From NCBI GenBank assembly GCA_017509755.1, contig JAFWOY010000024.1, forward strand, positions 1 through 63,066: a stretch of DNA of 63,066 bases. The letters run 5' to 3'. Position numbers and translations under genes: made by a program. The DNA is from Bacteroidales bacterium (GTDB taxonomy: Bacteria > Bacteroidota > Bacteroidia > Bacteroidales > UBA932). The notes under the pieces are model-generated. The model did no database searches. It was not told the origin of the DNA and was given only the letters and a program-made list of their open reading frames with translations. Positions 1 to 9,400 of the stretch are shown here, one piece after another (the stretch's first letter is position 1; each line of letters starts with the position of its first letter).

Positions 1-103
1 AGTTTTCCATTGAGGGACGTGGGAGACTACCACGTTGATAGGCCGAAGATGTAAAGGCAGCAATGTCAAAGTCGATCGGTACTAATATCCCGAATACTTC
101 GCT
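1..103 (+). rRNA. rrl: 23S rRNA, 3' end (partial)
   Basis: The first ~100 bases match the conserved 3' terminus of bacterial 23S rRNA: the GGGAGACTACCACGTTGATAGG segment, the TGTAAAGGCAGCAATG segment and the GGTACTAAT box about 20 nt before the end. The gene enters from outside the window. The exact 3' end is estimated from the usual distance after ACTAAT and may be off by several bases. It is followed on the same strand by 5S rRNA. Confidence 0.93.
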
Positions 104-171
104 TGAGACGAGAAGAATAGTTGCAGACAGGAGTAAATATCAAGTTGACTCTCTCCTAGAGATATAAGAAA

Positions 172-281
<110 letters not shown>

Positions 282-285
282 TTGA

Positions 286-320
286 GAGCCGTGAGGTAAA
301 GACCTTGCGGCTCTTTTTTT
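286..320 (+). terminator. Rho-independent terminator of the rRNA operon
   Basis: A 12-bp stem (arms 286-297 and 302-313, with two G-U pairs) closes a 4-nt AAAG loop and is followed by seven T residues. It starts 5 nt after the 5S end, so it should end transcription of the rRNA operon. Confidence 0.9.
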
Positions 321-376
321 GTTGTATCGGAGCGGTGCTGAGGTTCGGCCCGCTATTGTTGGGCTCTCAAAGGTGG

Positions 377-398
377 GGCGGCTATCGCCGCCTTTTTT
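377..398 (+). terminator. Second terminator hairpin after the rRNA operon
   Basis: The arms GGCGGC (377-382) and GCCGCC (387-392) enclose the loop TATC and are followed by six T residues. A second terminator about 60 nt after the first is reasonable behind a strongly transcribed rRNA operon. Confidence 0.75.
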
Positions 399-436
399 AC
401 GGGGGCACATCCCCCGGCCCCCTCGCGGCTTTGCCG
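398..436 (+). repeat. GC-rich hairpin repeat, copy 1 (also at 12619-12658)
   Basis: The element starts TACGGGGGCACATCCCCCGG, whose CGGGGG and CCCCCG halves can pair, continues with a C-run, then has a second small hairpin (GCGGC TTT GCCGC). The same layout with a few substitutions recurs at 12619-12658. Both copies lie directly after a structural RNA gene and its terminator. No coding capacity is evident. The rest of the gap to 613 holds further short GC-rich inverted repeats and nothing else I can name. Confidence 0.6.
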
Positions 437-613
437 CGTCAATCCGTTAGTGTTGCTTCGCAACGGCCCGCTGAGGCGGGCTGATTGAGTGGGTAGCTGG
501 AGGCTAATTGGTTGTCGGGTAGGGGATAACGAAATCTCGCCCGGGTCGGAGGGACGGGGGCGAGATTGGATAAAGGGTTGAATGATAGGTCGTTTGCCTC
601 CAGCGGGCGCGGG

Positions 614-2305
614 CTACTTCGTGGCGGCTTCGATGCGGCGGAGCAGGACGAACATGATAAGGCCGGCGATGGCGCAGAGCGCGGCGAGGATGGCCCAGTT
701 GGCCCAGAGCGGAACGTTCATCCATAGGGCACCGGGGATCGAACTCATGTAGTTGCCGATGGCTGAAGCGGCGAACCAGAGGCCCATCATCAGGCCCTTC
801 ATCTTCGGTGGCGCCACTTTGGTGACGAAGGAGATGCCCATCGGACTGAGCAGCAGCTCGGCGAAAGTCAGAACCAGATAGGTTCCCATCAGGTAGGTCG
901 GGACGACCGGATCGGGCGAGACGGTGCCTGCCAGGGCGGCCGGCGAAGCCTGGCCGACGGAGGCGAAAAGCATCACGACATAGCCGAGGGCAGCCACGAG
1001 CATGCCAATGCCGATCTTCATCGGCGCCGACGGTTCCCGGCCGTCCGGATGTTTCGCATCTTTGCGGTTGGCCATCGCGTTGAAGATGGCCATGATGACC
1101 GGTGTAAGCAGTACGACGAAGAAAGGATTGAACTGCTGGAAGAGTTGCGGCTGGATGTCGAGTACAGCCGGCATCTGCCGGTAGAGAAAGATGGCCCCTC
1201 CCCATAAGGCGGCCGTGATGATGCTGAGGAGGATGCGGTTCTCTTTCTTTTCTGCCTGGAAGGAGCCGAACAAGGTGTAGATCGACACGCACAGCAGCGA
1301 GAGGATCCAGACATTGAATCCCGCTTTCGACCAGCCTGAAACGGACGATTGCGTATAGTCACGGGCAAACCAGGTGAGCGACTGGCCGTTCTGGTTAAAG
1401 GCCATCCAGAAGAAGATGACGACGGCGAATACCATGCAAAGCGCGATGACCCGCTCTTTCGTCTGTTTCGGCGTGAGCTCAACCACGGGCGCATTTGCCG
1501 CTGCCGCCTGTTTGGCATTGACATCGGCATGCTTGAACCAGTTGCGGCAGGCAAAGTAAATGGCGATGGAGAGGATCAGCGAGACGCACGCCACGGCAAA
1601 TCCCATGTGGTAGGCAGAGGACAGATGCTCGATGTAGTAGTTGCAGAATTCGGGAAGCGGCATGGCCGCTACGGTCGCATCGGGCATCTGGCCTTGCAAC
1701 TCTGCGAGCCGGGCGGTATTTTCCGGTGTAATTGTACTGCCGAGCAACTGGTGAGCCAGTGCTGGGATATCCGCTTTGTAAACCAGGCCGGAATTGGCGA
1801 GCCAGCGGTTGGTGATGGCTGTCGCAGCGAAGGGCGCGAACATCGCACCGATGTTGATGGCCATATAGAACAGGCTGAACGCCGAGTCGCGTTTGGCCGC
1901 ATATTGCGGGTCATCATACAGATTGCCGATCATCACCTGAAGGTTCCCCTTGAACAGGCCGGTTCCCAGCGCGACGAGCAGCAATGCGCCGATCATCAGC
2001 GCGATGCCGAAACTGTTGGCAGGCGTCGGGATTGTCAGCAGGACGTAGCCCAGGAACATCACGCAAATACCCGCCACCACGCAGCGGCCGTAGCCGATGC
2101 GGTCGGCGAGCCATCCGCCTACAACGGGCAGGAAATAAACGACTGCCAGGAAAATGGCATAAAGCTGGCTGGCCGCCGCCTGCTCCCAGCCAAATTTGGC
2201 CTGGAGAAACAGCATGAAGATGGCCAGCATCGTATAGTAGCCGAAACGCTCGCCCGTATTGGCCAAGGCCAGCGCATAAAGACCTTTCGGTTGCCCTTTG
2301 AACAT
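614..2305 (-). CDS. POT/PTR-family peptide transporter (MFS)
   Basis: The 563-residue protein is very hydrophobic, with about 12-14 predicted membrane helices, and should sit in the inner membrane and import di- and tripeptides with protons. The N-terminus carries the family signature: residues 16-24 read NTGERFGYY, matching the ExxERFxYY motif except that the first Glu is Asn. The FYMAINIGAMFAP stretch around 150 is also typical. The length fits bacterial POT proteins with extra helices. It starts with ATG at 2305, 34 bases after the next gene upstream ends, so the two may be co-transcribed. Substrates cannot be told from sequence. Confidence 0.92.
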   Translation of the reverse strand: MFKGQPKGLYALALANTGERFGYYTMLAIFMLFLQAKFGWEQAAASQLYAIFLAVVYFLPVVGGWLADRIGYGRCVVAGICVMFLGYVLLTIPTPANSFGIALMIGALLLVALGTGLFKGNLQVMIGNLYDDPQYAAKRDSAFSLFYMAINIGAMFAPFAATAITNRWLANSGLVYKADIPALAHQLLGSTITPENTARLAELQGQMPDATVAAMPLPEFCNYYIEHLSSAYHMGFAVACVSLILSIAIYFACRNWFKHADVNAKQAAAANAPVVELTPKQTKERVIALCMVFAVVIFFWMAFNQNGQSLTWFARDYTQSSVSGWSKAGFNVWILSLLCVSIYTLFGSFQAEKKENRILLSIITAALWGGAIFLYRQMPAVLDIQPQLFQQFNPFFVVLLTPVIMAIFNAMANRKDAKHPDGREPSAPMKIGIGMLVAALGYVVMLFASVGQASPAALAGTVSPDPVVPTYLMGTYLVLTFAELLLSPMGISFVTKVAPPKMKGLMMGLWFAASAIGNYMSSIPGALWMNVPLWANWAILAALCAIAGLIMFVLLRRIEAATK

Positions 2306-2339
2306 AGTGCGCCGAGATTAGCTGGAGGCAGGATGCCGC

Positions 2340-3869
2340 TTATTGGGGAATCTGGGCGCCGTAACCAGCGACTTTGCCGAAGAGATCCTTCGCCTTTTCC
2401 CACGGGTACTTGTTGCAGTACATATTGGGACGGACAATCTCGGATCCCGTCTGGTTCATGCCGAAGATCCGGTTGACCTGGTTGGCGGCGGAATTCGGGT
2501 TGTAACTCTGGGAAGAGATGACCTTCAGGTTCATGTAGCCTTGCAGGTACGGCTGGTCGATGGCATTGATGAAAGCCGTTTCGCTGTCGGGCAGGTCTTT
2601 GTTCCCTTCGTATTTAGGGCCGATCTGCTCGGCTTCCTCGATCCGGGCAGCCGGGACGGAGATGGAAGCAGCACCCGCCGCAGCGATTTCGAGATCCCGC
2701 TTGTTGGCGAAGAAATAGTTGTCGTAGAGGTTGCTGATTTTCTGCTTCTCGATAGAGGCATTGGACTCGTAATACACCCGTTCCACGCCGCAGTTGCTGT
2801 TGCAGCCGAAGATGTTATTGTGCACATCGATGGTCCGGATGCCGTTCATGAAACGGAAGCCCTGGCCCATATCCTCGAATGCCTTGGTGCGCGTCCAGGT
2901 GAAAAGGACCGTGTTGTGATGGAATTCCAGTGAAACCTGGTCAATTTCGGAATCTTTCGTCGAGCCGCGGACCTGGCAGGCGGCATAGCGGCAGGCAATA
3001 AAGATATTGTTGCAGATTTCCATGTGACCTTTGCCCATCATCGCGGAGATGCCGTAGTCGCGGCAGTTGACGAAAATACAGTTGGCGACACGCACATTGC
3101 CTTCCACATCCATGTGAAGGCCATATTCGTCGCCGTTGGCATAACCCACTTTCGGGACGGCAGGGGCTCCATCCGGTTCAATGAAACGGCCGGTGAGCAC
3201 GCCCGTGTTGGGCGTACCGGTGCGTTCGTCATCGACATTGGGCGCGCAGTAGAGGTTGTTCTCACCCAGGTCGAAGACAAAACCGTCGATGACCACGGTA
3301 CCCATCGGACCGGTGTACCCATAGGGCCTCCGGGCGTTGATATTGAACAGCGGCGCGATGAATTTCTGGCTGGTTGGCTGGATTTTGGTCACATACTTGA
3401 CGACGTCGCGCTCGCTGAAGTCGGGCGCGTACCCGCCATAGAAGCTGATGAACTTGCCGCGGTCGTTCTGGGCGTTGCCGAACTTGCCGCATTCAATGTA
3501 ACCACGGTCCATATTGCCGAGGTAGTTGCCTTCGGCCACATAGATGACGTCATTCTCTTCAGCCGCATCGATGGCTTTCTGCAGGTCTTTCATGGCCGTA
3601 GCCGGGGTCAGGCCGTCGGCGCGGGCCGAGCCGGTCGTAGCGCTCACATAAAAGGTTTTGCCTTTTCCGGCAGGGGCTGTTTTGTTGCTGGTGCCGGGCA
3701 CGGGAGAAGAGGAATTCGAGGATCCGTTATTGCCGGACACGGTTTCCTTGACGGCTTTCTGCGCCTTTTCCTTCAGCCCCTTTAAAAGATTCTGGGCCTG
3801 GATCTGGGTGCCGCAGGCTAAGAAAAGCATGACCGCGACTGCCATGCATTTGACGAAAAAGTTCTTCAT
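2340..3869 (-). CDS. Secreted right-handed beta-helix protein (DUF1565-like)
   Basis: The 509-residue protein has a clear signal peptide (residues 1-25, ending AQA-like at IQAQ). A Ser/Pro/Thr-rich linker follows to about residue 70. Then comes the FYVSATTGSARADG start typical of DUF1565/pectate-lyase-like parallel beta-helices, with TPATAMKDLQKAID and DVIYVAEGNY. The middle has helix-coil repeats with Asn and Gly turns (ICNNIFIAC, DVHNNIFGCN). Such folds usually bind or cleave polysaccharide, but no catalytic residues can be assigned, so the role is open. It lies upstream of the peptide transporter with a 34-base gap. Confidence 0.75.
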   Translation of the reverse strand: MKNFFVKCMAVAVMLFLACGTQIQAQNLLKGLKEKAQKAVKETVSGNNGSSNSSSPVPGTSNKTAPAGKGKTFYVSATTGSARADGLTPATAMKDLQKAIDAAEENDVIYVAEGNYLGNMDRGYIECGKFGNAQNDRGKFISFYGGYAPDFSERDVVKYVTKIQPTSQKFIAPLFNINARRPYGYTGPMGTVVIDGFVFDLGENNLYCAPNVDDERTGTPNTGVLTGRFIEPDGAPAVPKVGYANGDEYGLHMDVEGNVRVANCIFVNCRDYGISAMMGKGHMEICNNIFIACRYAACQVRGSTKDSEIDQVSLEFHHNTVLFTWTRTKAFEDMGQGFRFMNGIRTIDVHNNIFGCNSNCGVERVYYESNASIEKQKISNLYDNYFFANKRDLEIAAAGAASISVPAARIEEAEQIGPKYEGNKDLPDSETAFINAIDQPYLQGYMNLKVISSQSYNPNSAANQVNRIFGMNQTGSEIVRPNMYCNKYPWEKAKDLFGKVAGYGAQIPQ

Positions 3870-3980
3870 AATAGGGTGTTTTTAAGAATTTGCACGCTTA
3901 TTCCTGTGCAAGTTATCGAAAATATGTCAAAAAACCCACTCATTTTGCTAATTTTGTGAAAACGAAAGTGGACATTTCCG

Positions 3981-4424
3981 ATGAAAAGGATTCTTGTTCT
4001 GTGTGTGGCATTTTTGCTGCCGCTCTCGCTGATGGGGCAGAATGACAAGGTTTTCCGTATGGGAATCGATGCCAGTCTCGATTGTTTTCTTTCAGGGAGT
4101 CATTCAGTCACGCCCAGTTTCGGGCTTGGGGCGCGAGCCCGCGTGGGCCGGCCTGACCAATGGCTCAATCTTGTGGGAGGCGTCCGGTACATCTATGGGC
4201 AGCGCCTGTCCGGCCTCCAGGTCCCGATTCTTTTGAATCTGAACTTGATCAAGGCTAGACAGGTTTCGGCTTATCTTGGTGGCGGCTATGAATTCGATTT
4301 CATCGGCACTTATTGGGGCGCTGCCAAATTCCAAGTCGGGCTGGCAGGCAGCCATTGCGATTTCCGGCTCTTTTACAAGCCTTATCAGGGAGATTTGGGC
4401 GCCGGGTTTACGTATTACTTTTAA
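3981..4424 (+). CDS. Small outer-membrane beta-barrel protein
   Basis: The 147-residue protein begins MKRILVLCVAFLLPLSLMGQ, a signal peptide cleaved near residue 20. The rest alternates polar and hydrophobic residues in short strands and ends in an aromatic residue (GAGFTYYF), the usual barrel C-terminal signature. Length suggests an 8-stranded barrel. A TAATTTTG -7 box lies at 3949-3956. The next gene starts 13 bases downstream and is probably in the same transcript. Function unknown. Confidence 0.75.
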   Translation: MKRILVLCVAFLLPLSLMGQNDKVFRMGIDASLDCFLSGSHSVTPSFGLGARARVGRPDQWLNLVGGVRYIYGQRLSGLQVPILLNLNLIKARQVSAYLGGGYEFDFIGTYWGAAKFQVGLAGSHCDFRLFYKPYQGDLGAGFTYYF

Positions 4425-4437
4425 ACATTCTAGAAAT

Positions 4438-5340
4438 ATGGTAAAGTATTCCAACCTGCTGCTGGCGGTTCTGCTTGCCACCATGCTGCTTTTCTCCTGT
4501 AAGGGCCCTAAACCCGAACAGGCAGGAGAGGAAGCAGAAATGGCGGCCGAACCGGAACCCGTATATGATTTGGCGGCCTTGGCCCGTGTCCTGGACGGTT
4601 GTTCCTATGTGGAGAATTTCAAACAGGGCGTGGCGACTATCCGTAAGGACGGCAAGAGGTACTATATTGACAAAATGGGCCGTTTCGTGGACCCTGTACC
4701 TCAGGAAGAGGAGCCCGATCAACAGGCAATGGAGGCATTGCTTGCCCCCTATGAGTACCATGGAGAATTCAGCGAAGGATTATGCTGGATCAGCCTCGAC
4801 AGCGAGATCGGGTTCATCAACGAGCAAGGCGAACAGGTGATTCCCTGCCAGTATGAATGGGCTGTCGAACACAGTCCCTGTGATTTTCATGAAGGTGTCT
4901 GTCCCGTGATGACAGTGCCCGAACGCGAGCTGTTCAGTTATATCGACAAGACAGGTCAACTGGCCTTTCCCGGTTACTTCAGTACGGAGTCTGACTTCTC
5001 AGAAGGGCTGGCCGGTGTTCGGCAGTTCTTTCTGGACGGGGACGAGGTCACCGGCACCCAGCCGGGCTATATTGATCATACCGGAAAAATGATCTTGTTG
5101 CTGGAAGAGAACGACCATGGCTTTCCTTTCCATGACGGGGTAGCCAAGGTGTCCAATTGGCTCGATAATACGGCCTGGTTTATCGATAAATCCGGGAACA
5201 AACTGTTCGATCTGGACCTGGAGCGTTTCTATCGAAGCGAAGACAACTGTTTCTCGGAAGGCTTGTGCGCCATCGTTGACCGGGAAGGTCGCTGGGGTTT
5301 TCTGGACAAGACGGGTCGCAGTACCTTCGACGCCCAATAA
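4438..5340 (+). CDS. WG-repeat lipoprotein
   Basis: The start is ATG at 4438, not the longer upstream reading, because it gives a signal peptide with lipobox (LLATMLLFSC; Cys near residue 20). The 300-residue protein then carries about six WG-type repeats, visible as YYIDKMGRFV, GFINEQGEQVI, FSYIDKTGQL, GYIDHTGKMI, WFIDKSGNKL and WGFLDKTGRS, alternating with FSEGL/FHDGV segments. WG repeats are beta-rich and found in many surface proteins of Bacteroidota; no enzymatic role is implied. It is likely anchored in the outer membrane and transcribed with the upstream barrel gene. It converges with the gene at 5408. Confidence 0.85.
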   Translation: MVKYSNLLLAVLLATMLLFSCKGPKPEQAGEEAEMAAEPEPVYDLAALARVLDGCSYVENFKQGVATIRKDGKRYYIDKMGRFVDPVPQEEEPDQQAMEALLAPYEYHGEFSEGLCWISLDSEIGFINEQGEQVIPCQYEWAVEHSPCDFHEGVCPVMTVPERELFSYIDKTGQLAFPGYFSTESDFSEGLAGVRQFFLDGDEVTGTQPGYIDHTGKMILLLEENDHGFPFHDGVAKVSNWLDNTAWFIDKSGNKLFDLDLERFYRSEDNCFSEGLCAIVDREGRWGFLDKTGRSTFDAQ

Positions 5341-5407
5341 TCATTGTCCATCGCGCTGAGATTGATCCCGGCTTTTTGCGAGTTTTTCCAGTTTTGCCTT
5401 ACGTCTA

Positions 5408-6043
5408 TCAGAATGGGCGCTGGGACATCAACTGTTCCAACACGGAATCGGATTTGTTGAAGATTTCTTCCGGCAGGAAAAAATGGGTGAGCAGGGTGGC
5501 GAAAACCTTGTCTTTGTAGATGAAGACAAAGTCATAGTAGCCCGGATCGACCTCTTCGGGATGAAGGTAAAACGAACCCCATGAGGAATCATCTTCCTGG
5601 TCGGGATCCTTGTTCAGACTGCATTCCAGGATATAGCCGGGAGTCTCGTCGTTCAAAGGGTTTTGCAGATAAAAACCCTGATCTGTTTTGTGAATGAAAA
5701 CCATGACCCTGATGCCCGATGCTGCACTTGCCTGAGGATGGAACTCTATCCATTCGTCAAGTTCGAAAACAGCACGGATTCCGTCGGTGGAATAGGGTTT
5801 ATGGTTGAAACTTTCGCTACCGCAGCGATTGCCAAACAGACTCAAGGCGGTCAATATGGGCTGTTCCCCCTCCTGGAGATTTACAAAATAGAGTTTACCA
5901 GGAACCATTGTATCCTGAACTTGCGAAGCGTAGGCGGCAATGGTGGCGGCAGGGTTTGCCGTATTCGCATAGGCGCCAAGGTTGACCCCGACTGCAGAGA
6001 ATACGGCAAGTCCAGCCGCCAAGAGAAAGGCAACAGTTTTCAT
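5408..6043 (-). CDS. Hypothetical exported protein
   Basis: I do not recognise this family. The 211-residue protein has an N-terminal hydrophobic stretch (residues 4-24) that looks like a signal peptide or anchor, then a mainly acidic soluble region with no Cys pattern or repeats that I can match. It is separated by 21 bases from the small lipoprotein gene upstream (6065-6412) and is probably in its operon. The window shows nothing about its role. Confidence 0.65.
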   Translation of the reverse strand: MKTVAFLLAAGLAVFSAVGVNLGAYANTANPAATIAAYASQVQDTMVPGKLYFVNLQEGEQPILTALSLFGNRCGSESFNHKPYSTDGIRAVFELDEWIEFHPQASAASGIRVMVFIHKTDQGFYLQNPLNDETPGYILECSLNKDPDQEDDSSWGSFYLHPEEVDPGYYDFVFIYKDKVFATLLTHFFLPEEIFNKSDSVLEQLMSQRPF

Positions 6044-6064
6044 ATACTTGGCTGCCAGTCAGTT

Positions 6065-6412
6065 TTACAAATAGATTATCTTGGTTTCATCGGCGCGGAC
6101 GCGTACCGATTCGTCGAAGACTGTCCTGCCGTGGTAACGGACGTACACGTCATGATATCCGGGAGAAACGTAGATCATGTTGTCCGCGGCATGCTTCAGG
6201 TTCCGTCTCCGGTCGAGATTCCGTTCCCTGACTGTTTCGACGTTGTAGCGCGTTCCGTCAACTCTCACTTCGATGGAATGCCTGCTGCTATCGACGAAGA
6301 CAAGGACCCCATCTTCCTCTTCGGTAGCCAGGGCGGCTGCCAGGAGGGTAAGACAACTGGTTGCCATCAGTGCAACAACTGCTGTCAAAAGGATTGGTAG
6401 TACTTTTTTCAT
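6065..6412 (-). CDS. Small hypothetical lipoprotein
   Basis: The 115-residue protein starts with a lipoprotein signal (MKKVLPILLTAVVALMATSC, Cys at 20). A second small hydrophobic patch follows, then a compact domain rich in beta strands (VLVFVDSSRHSIEVRVDG, GYHDVYVRYHGRTVFDESV). That pattern resembles small PEGA-like domains in which a surface strand motif ends with a conserved charged turn, but the match is only suggestive. It precedes the 211-residue exported protein on the same strand. Confidence 0.65.
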   Translation of the reverse strand: MKKVLPILLTAVVALMATSCLTLLAAALATEEEDGVLVFVDSSRHSIEVRVDGTRYNVETVRERNLDRRRNLKHAADNMIYVSPGYHDVYVRYHGRTVFDESVRVRADETKIIYL

Positions 6413-6461
6413 TGCTATACGCTTAATTTTGAAAGATGATGGTTGATTCGATTGTTTTTAT

Positions 6462-9400
6462 TCAGAAAGGCCAGGTGTCGTAGATTTCCATAGTGAAGAA
6501 GTCGTAACCCATTCCCATTATAACCAGATATAATGTTGTCCGCTCATTGGTTGCATCTGTATTGAGCGAATCGTCGCTGTTACGGACAGTGGGTACATAG
6601 AGGCAGACCGTTTTCGACGTGACATTCATAAACGCATCCTTTTCAACCGTTGCTGGCGGGTCTCCCCCCTTGAAATAGATACTAAACTTATTATTATCGT
6701 CAGAGACATTTTGCAGGTATTGAAAAGCGCCCTTACAGATGTACGTGAGCGTGGAAGGTAGCCCCAGTTTACGCAACAGGTAAGAGCCGCTTCTGGCCCC
6801 TTCCGCATCGAAGACGCTTTCGGGCAGCTTCTGGATGCCCAGATTATCGGGAATGGACCATGCCGTTATGGGCGATTCGTTTGACTTCAAGGTCGAACCC
6901 CAGGCGAATGCAAGCAGGGTCGTACCCTGATACAAGCCCAGTTTGTCAGGGGTCACCCGGACGGTTCCGTTAGTCGGCCCATTGAATTCTTTCAAATAGA
7001 AACAATGGACGAAACTGTTCTCGGCGATGGAATCGACATAAGCTGTTCCGTTATCGGGATTGATCGGGAAGCTTACGGTATTGATCTTTGAATACTCGAA
7101 AGCATGGTCGCGGATCGTCTTCAAGGAGGTGGGGAAGGTAACGCTGGAGATCATTGATTTGTAGAAGGCCTTGCTGCCGACGACCTGTACGCCATCAGGA
7201 ATACTATAAGCGGCAATTTCCTCCAGGACTTTGAGAAGGATTCCGTTATAGTTCAAGGCTTTTCCATCGTCTGTCGCAAACTTTCCGGAAATTGTTTTCA
7301 GGCTGCTGCATTCCACGAAGGGACCATCTTCGTCACCATACCCGCCCTGGATCGTCGTGATGCTTTCGGGAAGCGTGATGGATTTGAGGTTCCCCCATCC
7401 CTTGAAGCTCCCCGCAGGAATCGTTTCGATGCCGGTGAAATACTGGAATTCATCGAAAAACTCGTAGGTAGCACCTTCGGTCAGCTCATTTCCGAACAAA
7501 TCATTCAACGATTTGACCATCTTGGCTTCGGCTTTACAGATTTTGAAGTCGTTGTCGATATCCACGGTTTCACGTATCTTATCGAATAAGTCCCTGTCTT
7601 CGAAATCGATAATCTTATCGTCATACCCTTGTTGTATTCTGAACTCGAGGGCAGCTCTATGGAATCTCGTTTCCTTGACGGTCACGCTCGTCTCGCGGAT
7701 GCTGAGTCCCATATTGGGCTGGAGTTTGACCTGGATCGTCGTGGTTTCGTCCGTCTTGTTGTAGGAAAGTACCTCGAGCCAGGGTACATCGTCATTTCTC
7801 AGCGAATCGGGAACCTCCGGCTTGGAGGTTTCCATATTGGACTTGAGCTTAAGCTCCAGGGTAGTGCAATCAAAGCCGACATGGATAGTTTCGGTGATCT
7901 GAGTGACCGGTTCAAGGGGTTTGAGATACGCCTCCTTGATGGACAGCGTACGCTTCACGGAAGCGTCCTTGTTGGATGCCGTGATTTCGACCTTGGTTTT
8001 CCCATCCGTGATGCTCTTTCCGGACACGATCTGTATGACACCTTTCAGCGGATCGTTCGTGTCCGGGACGACGGTGGCGGATATGTCGTCGGAAGGTGTA
8101 ACGGTCACTACGGCATCGGAATCCGAGGTCACGGTGTAGGCGATGGGGAGGGACTGCTCCGTCAGCATCATCACCACGTCTTCTTCCATATAATCCTCGT
8201 CAATAGTAATGACGGGCGGCTTGGGAATCAAGTCTTCGAGAGCTTTCTGGATGGCCGTGAGGATTTCGCCGTAGTCCTTAAGGCCTTTGGCTGCACCGAG
8301 GATGTCCGTGAGGGTTTTTGTGACGTTGTCATTGATTGTGGTGCCGATCGTGGAGAGTTTCGAGACGATCTCGTCTATCTTCTTGATGAGTCCGTCGTCG
8401 TCCACGCTGTCCTTGAGGCCCAGGATTGCGGTTTTGATTTGACCGAGGGTCGTCGTGGCATCGCTGAAACCGGCGTTGAGCGCGCCGTTGATGAGGTCGA
8501 GTTTCCCTTCCAGGCTGATTGTCTGGCTTTGTATGGCCTTGTCGATGGCGGCGATCTTCTCTTCCATCGTGCCTTCCAGGCTTTCGATGGCCTGCTTGAT
8601 GAGTTCAAATCCCGTTTCGTTGTCGGTTGAATTGTTTTTTACTGCCGTTTCAATCAACTCCAGTTTCTTTTCCAGGCTGATCGTCTGGCTCTCGATGGCG
8701 GCGCGGAGTGAGGCCAACTGGCCGTCCATATCGCCGCCAATGCGCTCGATGGCCTGTTGAATCAGTTTCTGACCGGCGTTTGCATCGGTCAGGCCACTAG
8801 TCACGGCTGCTTCTATCAATCCGAGCTTAGTCTCCAGGCTGGTGGTCTGTCCCTTGATGGCCTCTTCGATAGCGGCCAGTCTCTCTTCGGCCGTTCCGCT
8901 TAAACTTTCAATCGCTTCCTGTACCAGTTCCTGTCCGGTCTTCGCATCGGCGAAGCCGCTGGCGACGGCCGCCTCGATGGCGGCGAGCTTGGTTTCCAGA
9001 CTTGTTGTCTGGCTTTTGACAGCCGTCTCAAGCGTGGCCAGTTTTTCTTCCAATTTCCCGTCCAACGATTCAATCGCCTGCCGGATCAGTCCCAGCGCCT
9101 CTCGACTGTCGGTCAACTTGCTCTCGATGACCGATGAGATCAAATCCAGTTTCGTTCCTAAACCCAACGACTCGCTCTGAATCGCCGTCTCGATGGCTTT
9201 GAGCCGCTCCTCGATCGGGCCGGCCAGCGATTCAATGGCAGTTTTGATCAACGCCTGCTGTGCCATTTCATCCGCAAATCCCCTCGTTACGGCTGCCTCT
9301 ATGAACGCCAGTTTTGTTTCCAGGCTGGCAGTCTGGCTCTTGATGGCCGTTTCGATGGCCGCAAACTGCTCGGACGTGGTGCCGGAAAGCGATTCCAGTG

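Noticed and set aside
1349..2476. Plus-strand frame of 375 codons opposite the peptide transporter
   Set aside because: Antisense shadow: rich in Arg, Gly and His with no family pattern, while the minus strand has clear transporter motifs.
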